A stretch of DNA of 18,512 nucleotides, from positions 1 through 18,512 of the forward strand of contig JBBTSQ010000001.1 of assembly GCA_038078755.1 (NCBI GenBank), written 5' to 3'. Position 1 is the stretch's first letter, and each line of letters opens with the position of its first letter. Below are positions 4,462 to 11,067 of this stretch, in pieces. This stretch comes from JBBTSQ01 sp038078755. Lineage in GTDB: Bacteria > Patescibacteriota > Minisyncoccia > Phycocordibacterales > JBAYGS01. The position numbers were made by a program, and so were the translations under genes. The notes beneath the pieces were generated by a model that was not told the DNA's origin, ran no database searches, and was given only the letters and a program-made list of their open reading frames with translations.

Positions 4462-6630
4462 TCATTTTGTGAGTTTATGGGGGTTGTGGTTTGGGCAAGC
4501 CTTGTTTGAACAGCGTTCAGGGATTGTCTTTGTGCCATCCATCATGAGGGAGTTACACATCGGGCAGATGTTTCCGGTCGGACGGGCTTTGATCGCATTT
4601 TTGCATTTTGGATAATTTGAACAGCTATAAAAGGCGCCAAATCGTCCACGGCGCTCGGTCATCATGCCGTCTTTGCACGTTGGGCATTGTACGCCGGTCG
4701 AGTTTTGTCGCTCAAGCTCCGCATCTTTTTTAATAAACTTACATTTCGGATACTTATTGCAGGAAATAAATCGGCCAAACTTGCCATCACGCTCTACGAG
4801 CTTGCCATCTGTACACTCGGGGCAGGCTTCGCCAGTCTCCTTAGGCCCTGCGAGTTCAACACCGTCGATGGTGCGAGCGCCGAGGCATTTTGGAAAATCT
4901 TTGCACGACAAGAATTTGCCGGTCTTGCCGAGTTTGATCACCATTCCTTTGCCACATTTCGGGCAGACATGTTTTGGGTCGGCTTCACCCATATCGGTAA
5001 TCTTTGCCGTCTTTTCTCGCGACTTCACTTCTTTCAAAAATGGCTTGTAGAAATCGCCGAGGGTTTTTTCATAGGTGCGATCGCCATTGGCAATATCGTC
5101 GAGCTTGTCTTCCATTTCCGCTGTGAACGTATCGCTCACATAGTCTTTAAAATTGTCTTCGATAAAGGTACTTACCACATCTCCGGTATCAGTCGGACAG
5201 AGGGCTTTGTTTATCTTGTCGACATAGCCACGTTCTTCGAGGGTTTTGATGATAGACGCGTAAGTAGATGGTCGGCCGATACCGCGCTTCTCCAGCTCTT
5301 TCACCAGTCCGGCTTCAGAATATCTCGGTGGCGGCTCGGTAGCTTTTTCTTCAGTATGCATTTCGACAAGACTCAGTGTCTCGCCGACACTCACCTTCGG
5401 CAATTCCACATCTTCGCCTCGTGCATCAGGATCAGCGAGAAGCCAACCGGGCGAAAGGGTGCGTGAGCCGTTGGCAGAAAAATGGGGGATGGTAGTGTCG
5501 CTTCCCACCGCTACTTCAATCTTGCTTCGCAAGATTTTTGCGTCAGCCATTTGTGATGCTATGGTGCGTTGCCAAATCAGCGCGTAGAGCGCTTGTTGTT
5601 CGGGTGTGCTTCCAGCGCGGTCACTAGCCATATTGGTCGGTCGGATGGCTTCGTGCGCTTCCTGTGCATTTTTACTTTTCTTGGTGAATGTACGGGGACT
5701 CACCAATTCTTTCTCATATTTCTTTTCGATGGTTGAGAGGATTTGCCCGACAGCGACGGTACTTAAATTGGTACTATCAGTACGCATATAGGTGATGAGG
5801 CCGGCCTCGTAGAGTTTCTGAGCTACACCCATGGTGCGAGAAGGTGCAAAGCCGAGGCGAGTGCTGGCGGTCTGCTGGAGGGTCGAGGTGATGAATGGCG
5901 CTTTGGGTGAGCGCTTGGCTTCGGTTTCGGTCACGTCTACCACTACCCAAGATTCCTTTTTGCCAATTTCTAAAATCTTGTCTACCAGATTTTTTTCTCG
6001 AGGTTCTTCGACACAAGTTAAAACTAGGGGTGCTTTTGCGACAGTCTTTGTGTCGGCAGTGATTACCCAAAATTGTTCGGATATAAACGCGCGGATTTCT
6101 CGCTCGCGTTCCATAATGATGCGGAGGGCGGGGGACTGGACGCGGCCAGCCGAAAGGCCATAGCGCACTTTTTTCCAGATCAGGCCGGAGAGGTCGTAGC
6201 CGACCAAGCGGTCGAGAACACGTCGCGCTTCTTGCGCCTTGCGGAGATTTTGGTCGATGTCGCGCGGATGTTTGATGGCCTCGATGACCGCGTCTTTGGT
6301 GATTTCATAAAAGACCACTCGGCGTGGCTTTTTGAGGCCCGTCGCTTCAGCAATGTGCCACGAGATGGCTTCACCTTCTCGGTCGGGGTCAGTCGCTAGG
6401 AGAATTTCGTCTGCTTTTTTGGCGAGAGATTTGATTTCCGCTACTACCGATTCTTTGCCTTTAGAAATTTCGTAGGTAGGTACAAAGCCGGCATCAATGT
6501 CGATGGCCTTTTTATTACTCTTTGGTAAATCACGAATATGGCCGACCGACGCGACCACTTTGTACGCGCCGTCCAAATATTTTGAAATAGTTTTTGCCTT
6601 CGCCGGCGACTCAACGATCAAAAGTTTCAT
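4462..6630 (-). CDS. topA: DNA topoisomerase I (type IA)
   Basis: TopA relaxes negative supercoils by cutting one strand through a 5'-phosphotyrosine. The 722-residue product has the TOPRIM domain at the N-terminus (MKLLIVESPAKAKTI; DPDREGEA at 81-88 for the metal ion). The active-site tyrosine is Tyr281 in GLITYMRTDST, with EAHEAIRPT and the GIGRPSTYASII segment downstream. The C-terminus carries three C4 zinc ribbons (CPKC, CPEC, CPTC, each ending in a PKC motif) and a fourth, degenerate cysteine cluster. Length and order are normal. ATG at 6630 begins directly with the TOPRIM strand. On the minus strand TGTAATACT, an extended -10, ends 7 nt before it and there is no Shine-Dalgarno, so the mRNA is probably nearly leaderless. 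dprA, a common neighbour of topA, lies upstream on the same strand, separated by the TA pair and a + strand gene. Confidence 0.97.
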   Translation of the reverse strand: MKLLIVESPAKAKTISKYLDGAYKVVASVGHIRDLPKSNKKAIDIDAGFVPTYEISKGKESVVAEIKSLAKKADEILLATDPDREGEAISWHIAEATGLKKPRRVVFYEITKDAVIEAIKHPRDIDQNLRKAQEARRVLDRLVGYDLSGLIWKKVRYGLSAGRVQSPALRIIMEREREIRAFISEQFWVITADTKTVAKAPLVLTCVEEPREKNLVDKILEIGKKESWVVVDVTETEAKRSPKAPFITSTLQQTASTRLGFAPSRTMGVAQKLYEAGLITYMRTDSTNLSTVAVGQILSTIEKKYEKELVSPRTFTKKSKNAQEAHEAIRPTNMASDRAGSTPEQQALYALIWQRTIASQMADAKILRSKIEVAVGSDTTIPHFSANGSRTLSPGWLLADPDARGEDVELPKVSVGETLSLVEMHTEEKATEPPPRYSEAGLVKELEKRGIGRPSTYASIIKTLEERGYVDKINKALCPTDTGDVVSTFIEDNFKDYVSDTFTAEMEDKLDDIANGDRTYEKTLGDFYKPFLKEVKSREKTAKITDMGEADPKHVCPKCGKGMVIKLGKTGKFLSCKDFPKCLGARTIDGVELAGPKETGEACPECTDGKLVERDGKFGRFISCNKYPKCKFIKKDAELERQNSTGVQCPTCKDGMMTERRGRFGAFYSCSNYPKCKNAIKARPTGNICPMCNSLMMDGTKTIPERCSNKACPNHNPHKLTK

Positions 6631-6690
6631 AGTGCCTAGTATTACACGATAGAGGAGTGGTTGGCAAATATTTCTTACTTTTCTAATTAA

Positions 6691-6707
6691 TATAGTATAC
6701 TTAGAAT
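6691..6707 (+). promoter_or_regulatory. Overlapping -10 boxes before the 6711 gene
   Basis: TATAGT (6691), TATACT (6696) and TAGAAT (6702) overlap within 10 nt of the ATG at 6711. Any of them gives an mRNA with little or no leader. No clear -35 is seen. Confidence 0.45.
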
Positions 6708-6710
6708 ACT

Positions 6711-7367
6711 ATGGTAGAAGACTTCCCTCAACCAAATCCTGATGATAGTGAATTAAAAAAAATATCTAAACCGGAACAGATAGCGGGTAGTATCGGTGAT
6801 GCTAATATCGTCAATGATACCACTACCGCAAAAGAAAGAATGAAAGAGAGAGAAAAAGAAGATGCGGAAAGAGTAAGGGAATTGGGTGAGAAATTAAAGA
6901 GCTTGGGCAGAGAAGATATTATTGAAGAAATAAGAGTAGCTGATAAGGATGCAGACTCTCCTGAGGGTAGAAGTAGATCAAGAGAACTGCTTGTGGTTAA
7001 CATTAAATCCGCTCAAATTGAAATAATGAACGGCAATTACTTTGGTTTTGAAGGAAGTCTGGCTTATATCTTTGAGCACGCTAATGAAAAACAGGTTGAA
7101 CATTGGATACTCGAGCTTATCGATGGTTTTGATGAATTAAATGCGCCCGATAGAGAGTCGAGGGCTAAATCTTTGTTGGCGATAAAAGGTTTGGTCAATC
7201 GAAACTATTTTACAAAATATGCAGAAAAGTATTTACCAGAGTATGGTATTGATATATTAAAACTATCGACTCCGACTCCTGAAGAAGGATCTACAATCGA
7301 CGCCTTGTTAGAAAAGTCTAGAAAAGAGGATAAAAGACCTCTCTGGAGAAGAGTTCTTGGATTATAA
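6711..7367 (+). CDS. Uncharacterised charged protein
   Basis: 218 residues, not recognised. Residues 1-45 look disordered and acidic. About 40-70 is a highly charged helix (RMKEREKEDAERVRELGEKL) that could be a coiled coil. A helical domain follows (about 90-185, with aromatic residues in NGNYFGFEGSLAYIF and VEHWILELIDGF). The C-terminus is basic (KRPLWRRVLGL). There is no signal peptide or membrane segment. The gene is clearly AT-richer than the flanking topA and dprA, transcribed opposite to both, and followed by a cluster of strong hairpins, so it may be acquired or lineage-specific. ATG 6711 has no Shine-Dalgarno but has -10 boxes close upstream. Confidence 0.75.
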   Translation: MVEDFPQPNPDDSELKKISKPEQIAGSIGDANIVNDTTTAKERMKEREKEDAERVRELGEKLKSLGREDIIEEIRVADKDADSPEGRSRSRELLVVNIKSAQIEIMNGNYFGFEGSLAYIFEHANEKQVEHWILELIDGFDELNAPDRESRAKSLLAIKGLVNRNYFTKYAEKYLPEYGIDILKLSTPTPEEGSTIDALLEKSRKEDKRPLWRRVLGL

Positions 7368-7414
7368 GCGGAATTACAAATGATTTAGATAGCGCGTTGA
7401 CTATTGTCTGGTTG

Positions 7415-7453
7415 AACGGCTCACTGGTTTGCGAAGCAAACCAGTGAGCCGTT
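7415..7453 (+). terminator. 18-bp AACGGCTCA-family hairpin
   Basis: AACGGCTCACTGGTTTGC pairs perfectly with its inverse around loop GAA and is followed by GGTTTTG. It is the first structure after the 6711 gene and probably its terminator. The AACGGCTCACTGG arm is shared with 9519-9549. Confidence 0.7.
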
Positions 7454-7490
7454 GGTTTTGTGGCATGGCTCTGTAGAGACGTATTTTAAA

Positions 7491-7517
7491 GGCTCAACCC
7501 AAACCAGTGAGCCGTTC
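7491..7517 (+). repeat. Degenerate AACGGCTCA-family unit
   Basis: Only the right arm (AAACCAGTGAGCCGTT) of the 7415-7453 hairpin is repeated in full. GGCTCA at 7491-7496 can still pair with TGAGCC at 7508-7513. It looks like a partial duplicate. Confidence 0.6.
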
Positions 7518-7523
7518 TCCATG

Positions 7524-7564
7524 AAAGCCACGAAAAGTGCTCGGCGCACTTTTCGTGGCTTTTG
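7524..7564 (+). terminator. 17-bp hairpin with T-run
   Basis: AAAGCCACGAAAAGTGC pairs perfectly with GCACTTTTCGTGGCTTT around loop TCGGC, followed by TG. The A-rich left arm makes it usable in both directions. It lies between the 6711 gene and the TA pair, which converge on it. No gene is seen in 7368-7628. Confidence 0.75.
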
Positions 7565-7628
7565 TCTACCTTCTGATCGTGAATTGTCTGTGGGTAAATG
7601 GTCAGATACCTTTGAGTCAGATCAAAAG

Positions 7629-7865
7629 CTATCTATAGGTCTGTTCATTTCGAAACTGGATTGATTGTATGCGGATCTGATTTGCTGACAGTGAAAAGAT
7701 AATTCTGATGTTGCCTTTGCGGATACGATATAGATTTCTCTCTCCCTGCATCTTTTTGAGATCGAGAGTCGAGAAATCGCGGATACTAATTTTTTCCAAT
7801 ACCTTTTCTATCTCCGCACGGTCGTCTCGTGTCAGTTTCTTTAAGAACTTATCTATCTTGTGCAT
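7629..7865 (-). CDS. RelE/ParE-family toxin
   Basis: The 78-residue product fits the RelE/ParE fold: two N-terminal helices (KIDKFLKKLTRDDRAEIEKVLEKI), then DLKKMQGERNLYRIRKGNIRIIFSLSANQIRIQSI, the beta-sheet with the LYRIRKGNIRIIF pattern typical of RelE-type mRNA interferases. Toxins of this type cut mRNA in the ribosomal A site (RelE) or poison gyrase (ParE), and the sequence alone does not decide which. It overlaps the upstream antitoxin gene by 17 nt, so the two are translationally coupled and co-transcribed from the palindromic promoter at 8098-8132. The length is slightly short but complete. Confidence 0.85.
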   Translation of the reverse strand: MHKIDKFLKKLTRDDRAEIEKVLEKISIRDFSTLDLKKMQGERNLYRIRKGNIRIIFSLSANQIRIQSIQFRNEQTYR

Positions 7866-8097
7866 TGAGTCGCTTTAGGCTAGACAAGATAACGGAAAGG
7901 GAGGCACCCTTTTTGTTAATTTTAGTGAGATCAGTGACAGTTTTCCAATTGCCTTCGTCACCCCATTCATCTACGGGAGTAATGGTAAAAATTGGTTGTG
8001 AACGGCGTACCACGGTAAAAGATCGCCCTTTTTGTACTTGGGAGATATAATTTTCGGTATTTTCACGTAGTTCTTTGAGCCCAATAATTTTGTTCAT
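7849..8097 (-). CDS. Phd/YefM-family antitoxin
   Basis: The 82-residue product begins MNKIIGLKELRENTENYISQ, the Phd/YefM N-terminal domain that binds operator DNA. QKGRSFTVVRRSQPIFTITP follows, and then a flexible charged C-terminus (from about residue 45) that would wrap the toxin. It neutralises the downstream RelE/ParE-like toxin and, with it, should repress the operon. The start codon touches a perfect 32-bp palindrome, and the -10 box lies 6 nt upstream, so the mRNA should be leaderless. Confidence 0.88.
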   Translation of the reverse strand: MNKIIGLKELRENTENYISQVQKGRSFTVVRRSQPIFTITPVDEWGDEGNWKTVTDLTKINKKGASLSVILSSLKRLNAQDR

Positions 8098-8132
8098 ACC
8101 TAAAGATTATCTTAAGATAATCTTTAGGTCAA
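8098..8132 (-). promoter_or_regulatory. TA operon promoter with 32-bp perfect palindromic operator
   Basis: ACCTAAAGATTATCTT (8098-8113) is followed by its exact inverse to 8129. On the minus strand TTGACC (8132-8127), 17 nt, TAATCT (8109-8104), 6 nt, ATG. The palindrome covers the spacer, the -10 and the start site, the expected position for Phd/YefM autorepression. Confidence 0.85.
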
Positions 8133-8154
8133 GCACCTTGTGAACAACTTTTCC

Positions 8155-8194
8155 GCAGAACCTCATTTCAGCTATAGCTGAAATGAGGTTCTGC
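8155..8194. repeat. 40-nt perfect palindrome with AGCTATAGCT core
   Basis: GCAGAACCTCATTTCAGCTA is followed at once by its exact inverse, with no loop. The centre TCAGCTATAGCTGA is shared with the palindrome at 13868-13909, while the outer arms differ. It lies between the TA promoter and the dprA 3' end. No gene is seen in 8133-8236. Confidence 0.9.
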
Positions 8195-8236
8195 TCTTAT
8201 TTAGAAATTATAACTTAGATATTAGAAATTCATTTC

Positions 8237-8275
8237 CGTATCTGATTGTTCGTTGTCTATTGTAAGTTGTCTGTT
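8237..8275 (-). repeat. ACAACTTACAA repeat, copy 3, at the dprA 3' end
   Basis: Read on the minus strand: GACAACTTACAATAGACAAC then GAACAATCAGATAC. It aligns with 2169-2203 at most positions and overlaps the last bases of dprA. Confidence 0.55.
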
Positions 8276-9149
8276 AGATGAGTCGTATTTCTCCTTCACT
8301 CTCCTTAATCATCCCTTTGATTTCCATCAGTGAAAGTATAATGCTCACTTTTTGGGTGGGGAGGCCGGAGGCGCGGACGAGGTCGTCTCGGGTAGTGGGG
8401 GTCGCGAGCAGGCGGATGAGCGAAAGCTCTTCGGCACTCGCATCAGCATACTGTTTTTCGAAAGGGAGCGCGCTTTGACCTTCGAGTCCTAGAGCGACCA
8501 GCAAATCTTCTGCCGAAGTGATCGGTGTTGCGCCGATTTTTAAAAGCAAATGTGGGCCGGTAGAATTTTGAGAGAAAATTGAGCCGGGGACGGTCAGTAC
8601 ATCGCGATTGTAGTCGGTAGCGAGGCGAGCAGTAATGAGAGTTCCTGATTTTTGTTCGGCTTCGATGATCAGCACCGCCTTTGACAGGCCTGCCATAATA
8701 CGATTGCGTTGCGGGAAGCTGTACGGAGTCGCTTTGAAAGTCGGGTCAAATTCTGAAAGCAAACATCCACCCGCATTCACAATTTCTTTCGCCAGATTTT
8801 TGTGCGAAGCGGGGTAGAGTACACTCGGGTCGAGCCCTGATCCAGGTACGGCGATAGTCCTTAAATTATTTTCAAGCGCCGAGCGGTGGGCGATAGCGTC
8901 GATGCCGAGGGCAAGTCCTGAGACAATCACTACTGGCTTGCCTCGAAGCCCTTTGATCAACATTTCACATACTTCTTTTCCATACGGGCTGTATTTTCGC
9001 GCACCGACCACACAGAGATGTACCGAATCCTCTGGTGGGAGCTCGCCGACGACAAAAAGTTGCTCGGGCGGTTTCGGAATTTCCAAAAGAGGTTTTGGAA
9101 ATTTGTTTTTGGGGAGAGAAATGATGCGGTTGTTTTTTGAGGAGGACAT
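8274..9149 (-). CDS. dprA: DNA-processing protein DprA (Smf)
   Basis: DprA loads RecA onto incoming single-stranded DNA during natural transformation. The 291-residue product has the DprA Rossmann-like domain (about 43-220) with VVGARKYSPYG, SGLALGIDAIAH (77-88), VPGSGLDPSVLYP, FPQRNRIMAGLS (145-156), and the EAEQKSGTLITARLATDYNR segment. A C-terminal winged-helix domain follows (about 238-291, TTRDDLVRASGLPTQKVSIILSLMEIKGMI). The N-terminal SAM domain of some homologues is absent, which is common. ATG at 9149 follows a TGC-TATACT extended -10 by 9 nt, with no Shine-Dalgarno. It is divergent from the 9194 gene and may share its promoter region. It suggests DNA uptake in an organism that may rely on salvage. 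Confidence 0.95.
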   Translation of the reverse strand: MSSSKNNRIISLPKNKFPKPLLEIPKPPEQLFVVGELPPEDSVHLCVVGARKYSPYGKEVCEMLIKGLRGKPVVIVSGLALGIDAIAHRSALENNLRTIAVPGSGLDPSVLYPASHKNLAKEIVNAGGCLLSEFDPTFKATPYSFPQRNRIMAGLSKAVLIIEAEQKSGTLITARLATDYNRDVLTVPGSIFSQNSTGPHLLLKIGATPITSAEDLLVALGLEGQSALPFEKQYADASAEELSLIRLLATPTTRDDLVRASGLPTQKVSIILSLMEIKGMIKESEGEIRLI

Positions 9150-9158
9150 GCTACAGTA

Positions 9159-9167
9159 AGTATAGCA
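9159..9167 (-). promoter_or_regulatory. Extended -10 of dprA
   Basis: On the minus strand TGC-TATACT, 9 nt before the dprA ATG. The -35 is poor, as usual for extended -10 promoters. Confidence 0.55.
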
Positions 9168-9193
9168 TTTTGTCCTTTCAACTTCGACACACT

Positions 9194-9472
9194 ATGAAAC
9201 CCAAGACTTTTCCCCAGTTGGTTGAAGAATATTTCCGGATCTTTATCCTCGCTGGTGAAATCGAGCTGGCAAAAAAGATTTTTCGAAGACACAAGGCACG
9301 CGCGCCCAGAGACGGGTCATTGTATGAAAGTCACCAGTGGTTACTCCATAGCTCATGGTTTGAAGATCTTTTGGAAAATCTGCTTCACCCAATTCCGCCA
9401 AAGAAGTCAGCGCCGGTGTACGTGCCGTATGGGGACGGAGAGTGTAATGGTTCTCCCTGCAACGATGCCTGA
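9194..9472 (+). CDS. Small uncharacterised protein
   Basis: 92 residues, not recognised. It starts MKPKTFPQLVEEYFRIFILAGEIELAKKIFRRHKAR, an amphipathic helical N-terminus with basic residues. The middle is aromatic (YESHQWLLHSSWFEDLLENLLHPIPPKK), and the short C-terminus has two Cys (GECNGSPCNDA). There is no signal peptide. ATG 9194 is preferred to an in-frame upstream start at 9137, which would read through the dprA promoter. It is divergent from dprA and has its own strong terminator, which supports it as a real gene. Confidence 0.65.
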   Translation: MKPKTFPQLVEEYFRIFILAGEIELAKKIFRRHKARAPRDGSLYESHQWLLHSSWFEDLLENLLHPIPPKKSAPVYVPYGDGECNGSPCNDA

Positions 9473-9481
9473 TTTTACAAG

Positions 9482-9519
9482 CCCCTCGCCGACGTTTTAG
9501 TCGGACGAGGGGTTTTTTT
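9482..9519 (+). terminator. Rho-independent terminator
   Basis: CCCCTCG-C-CGAC and GTCG-GA-CGAGGGG form a GC-rich stem around GTTTTA, followed by TTTTTTT. It begins 9 nt past the stop of the 9194 gene. Confidence 0.9.
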
Positions 9520-9549
9520 AACGGCTCACTGGTAGCCAGTGAGCCGTTA
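9519..9549. repeat. AACGGCTCACTGG hairpin
   Basis: TAACGGCTCACTGG pairs perfectly with its inverse around TAG, directly after the T-run of the terminator. The arm is the same as in 7415-7453. Confidence 0.8.
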
Positions 9550-9587
9550 CCTTATATGGTGCCTCAGCAGAGCCACCAGATTCGGCT

Positions 9588-9614
9588 ATCTTTGATGACA
9601 CCGTCATCAAAGAT
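9588..9614. repeat. ATCTTTGATGAC hairpin
   Basis: A perfect 12-bp stem ATCTTTGATGAC/GTCATCAAAGAT with loop ACC. A degenerate copy lies before miaA at 681-706. The stretch 9473-9765 holds the terminator, three inverted repeats and no convincing gene. Confidence 0.8.
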
Positions 9615-9650
9615 GGTAGGAACACCCGAACAGCTGAACTAAAGTCAATT

Positions 9651-9696
9651 TGACATACATCTATTATACGCACGTGCGTATAATAGATGTATGTCA
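9651..9696. repeat. 46-bp perfect palindrome with GCACGTGC core
   Basis: TGACATACATCTATTATACG is followed by CACGTG and the exact inverse, with no loop. Its inner ATTATACG...CGTATAAT matches the shape of the palindromes at 3542 and 4164. TATAAT at 9679-9684 is 6 nt before an ATG (9691) that opens a 17-codon ORF, the same layout as at 3576, but the ORF is not convincing. Confidence 0.9.
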
Positions 9697-9753
9697 TTTT
9701 ACTTGAGAAAGTATCAAGATAGCTGGGTTGTGAGTCTGGGCTAACTTTGTTAG

Positions 9754-9759
9754 TATAGA
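9754..9759 (+). promoter_or_regulatory. -10 box of serS
   Basis: TATAGA ends 6 nt before the serS ATG at 9766, with an inverted repeat CTAAC-TTT-GTTAG just upstream (9741-9753). No Shine-Dalgarno is present, so a leaderless mRNA is likely. Confidence 0.5.
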
Positions 9760-9765
9760 GTCACT

Positions 9766-11040
9766 ATGCTCGATATTAAGTTTATCCGCGACAACAAAGA
9801 GATTATTGATCTCGGTGCCAAAAAGAAGCACCTGAATTTTAAGGTGGAGGAGTTGATCAAGGCTGATGACGAGCGCCGAAAGCTGATGACCTCACTCGAG
9901 GCCAAGCGTGCCGAACAAAATGTCGTCAGTGCCAAAATTCCCAGTGCTTCTGTTGAAGAAAAAGCATCTCTCCTGGTGGCTATGAAAGAAGTAAAAGAAT
10001 CTGCTCAAAAAGAAGAAGATCAATTGAAAGAGGTGATGAAAAAGTGGCAGACGCTGATGCTGGCGGTACCCAATATTCCCGATATGTCGGTACCGGAAGG
10101 CGAGACTGACAAGCAAAATGTCGAACTGAAGACGTGGGGAACAATTCCGGTGTTTGATTTTGATCCAAAGACACATATTGAACTGTTAGAAAATCTTGAT
10201 ATGGCCGATTTTGAAAAAGGTGTCGAGGTGGCAGGCTTCCGAGGATACTTTTTGAAAGGTGACGGTGCGCGACTGAATTTTGCGCTGTGGCAATTTGTGC
10301 TGGACTATTTTGCCGGTAAAGCCGATTTTGAGCCGATGCTGGTACCATCGCTCGTTCGCAAAGACACGTTGCTCGGCACCGGCTATCTCCCACAAGGTGA
10401 AGAAGATTTGTACAAGACCCAGGATGGCGACTATCTTGCAGGTACCGCAGAAGTGGCGACCATGAGCTATTTTGCCGAGACTACGCTCACAAAAGCTCAA
10501 TTGCCAAAAAAGGTCCTGGCTTTTTCCCCGAGTTTCCGCAGGGAGGCGGGCAGTCATGGCAAAGATACCAAGGGGCTCAAGCGTGTTCATGAATTTTTCA
10601 AATTTGAGCAGGTGGTGCTGTGTGAAGCCAGTCACCAAGTATCTGTCGAGCATCACGAGGCACTGCTCGCAAATGCCGAGGAGCTACTCCAACGACTGAA
10701 TCTCCCATACCACGTGGTGGTCAACTGTGGCGGCGACTTGGGACTGGGCCAAGTGAAAAAATACGACATCGAGACGTGGGTACCATCTGGACGCGTGTGG
10801 TGCGAGACCCACTCGTGTTCGTATTTCCATGATTTTCAAACACGCCGACTGAATATTCGCTACAAAGATACCGATGGCAAGGTCCGCTTTGCGCACTCGC
10901 TCAACAACACCGCCCTCGCCACGCCCCGCATTTTGATTTCCATTCTCGAAAACAATCAGCAGAAAGATGGTTCAATCTATATTCCCGAGCCGCTTCAAAA
11001 ATATATGGGCAAGGCGGTCATTGGTCCCGCAAAGCGTTAG
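9766..11040 (+). CDS. serS: Seryl-tRNA synthetase
   Basis: This class II synthetase charges tRNA-Ser. The 424-residue product has the N-terminal tRNA-binding coiled-coil arm (about 27-100, ending VPNIPDMSVPEG). The catalytic core holds the serine-binding GTAEV (226-230), motif 2 (SFRREAGSHGKDTKGLKRVHEF, 256-277) and motif 3 (about 377-411, ISILENNQQKDGSIYIPEPL). Length and order are typical. In motif 3 the usual LNGSGLA-like segment reads LNNTALA, and ATPR replaces the usual VGR, a modest divergence. An ftsQ-like gene follows 27 nt later and is probably co-transcribed. The start is fixed by the family N-terminus MLDIKFIRDN and by the -10 box 6 nt upstream. Confidence 0.97.
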   Translation: MLDIKFIRDNKEIIDLGAKKKHLNFKVEELIKADDERRKLMTSLEAKRAEQNVVSAKIPSASVEEKASLLVAMKEVKESAQKEEDQLKEVMKKWQTLMLAVPNIPDMSVPEGETDKQNVELKTWGTIPVFDFDPKTHIELLENLDMADFEKGVEVAGFRGYFLKGDGARLNFALWQFVLDYFAGKADFEPMLVPSLVRKDTLLGTGYLPQGEEDLYKTQDGDYLAGTAEVATMSYFAETTLTKAQLPKKVLAFSPSFRREAGSHGKDTKGLKRVHEFFKFEQVVLCEASHQVSVEHHEALLANAEELLQRLNLPYHVVVNCGGDLGLGQVKKYDIETWVPSGRVWCETHSCSYFHDFQTRRLNIRYKDTDGKVRFAHSLNNTALATPRILISILENNQQKDGSIYIPEPLQKYMGKAVIGPAKR

Positions 11041-11067
11041 TTGCTAGTCTTGTAGTTCATTCTTTTT

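Noticed and set aside
4687..5466. Long + strand open frame (259 codons) opposite topA.
   Set aside because: It is antisense to well-conserved TopA domains, with no promoter and no recognisable protein features. It is a shadow of topA codon use.
9651..9696. Possible parS site for ParB.
   Set aside because: The centre GCACGTGC overlaps the CACGTG core of parS, but the flanking bases do not match the canonical TGTTTCACGTGAAACA.
9691..9744. 17-codon ORF directly after the 46-bp palindrome, with TATAAT 6 nt upstream.
   Set aside because: Too short to support as a gene and not recognisable; kept only as part of the palindrome finding.
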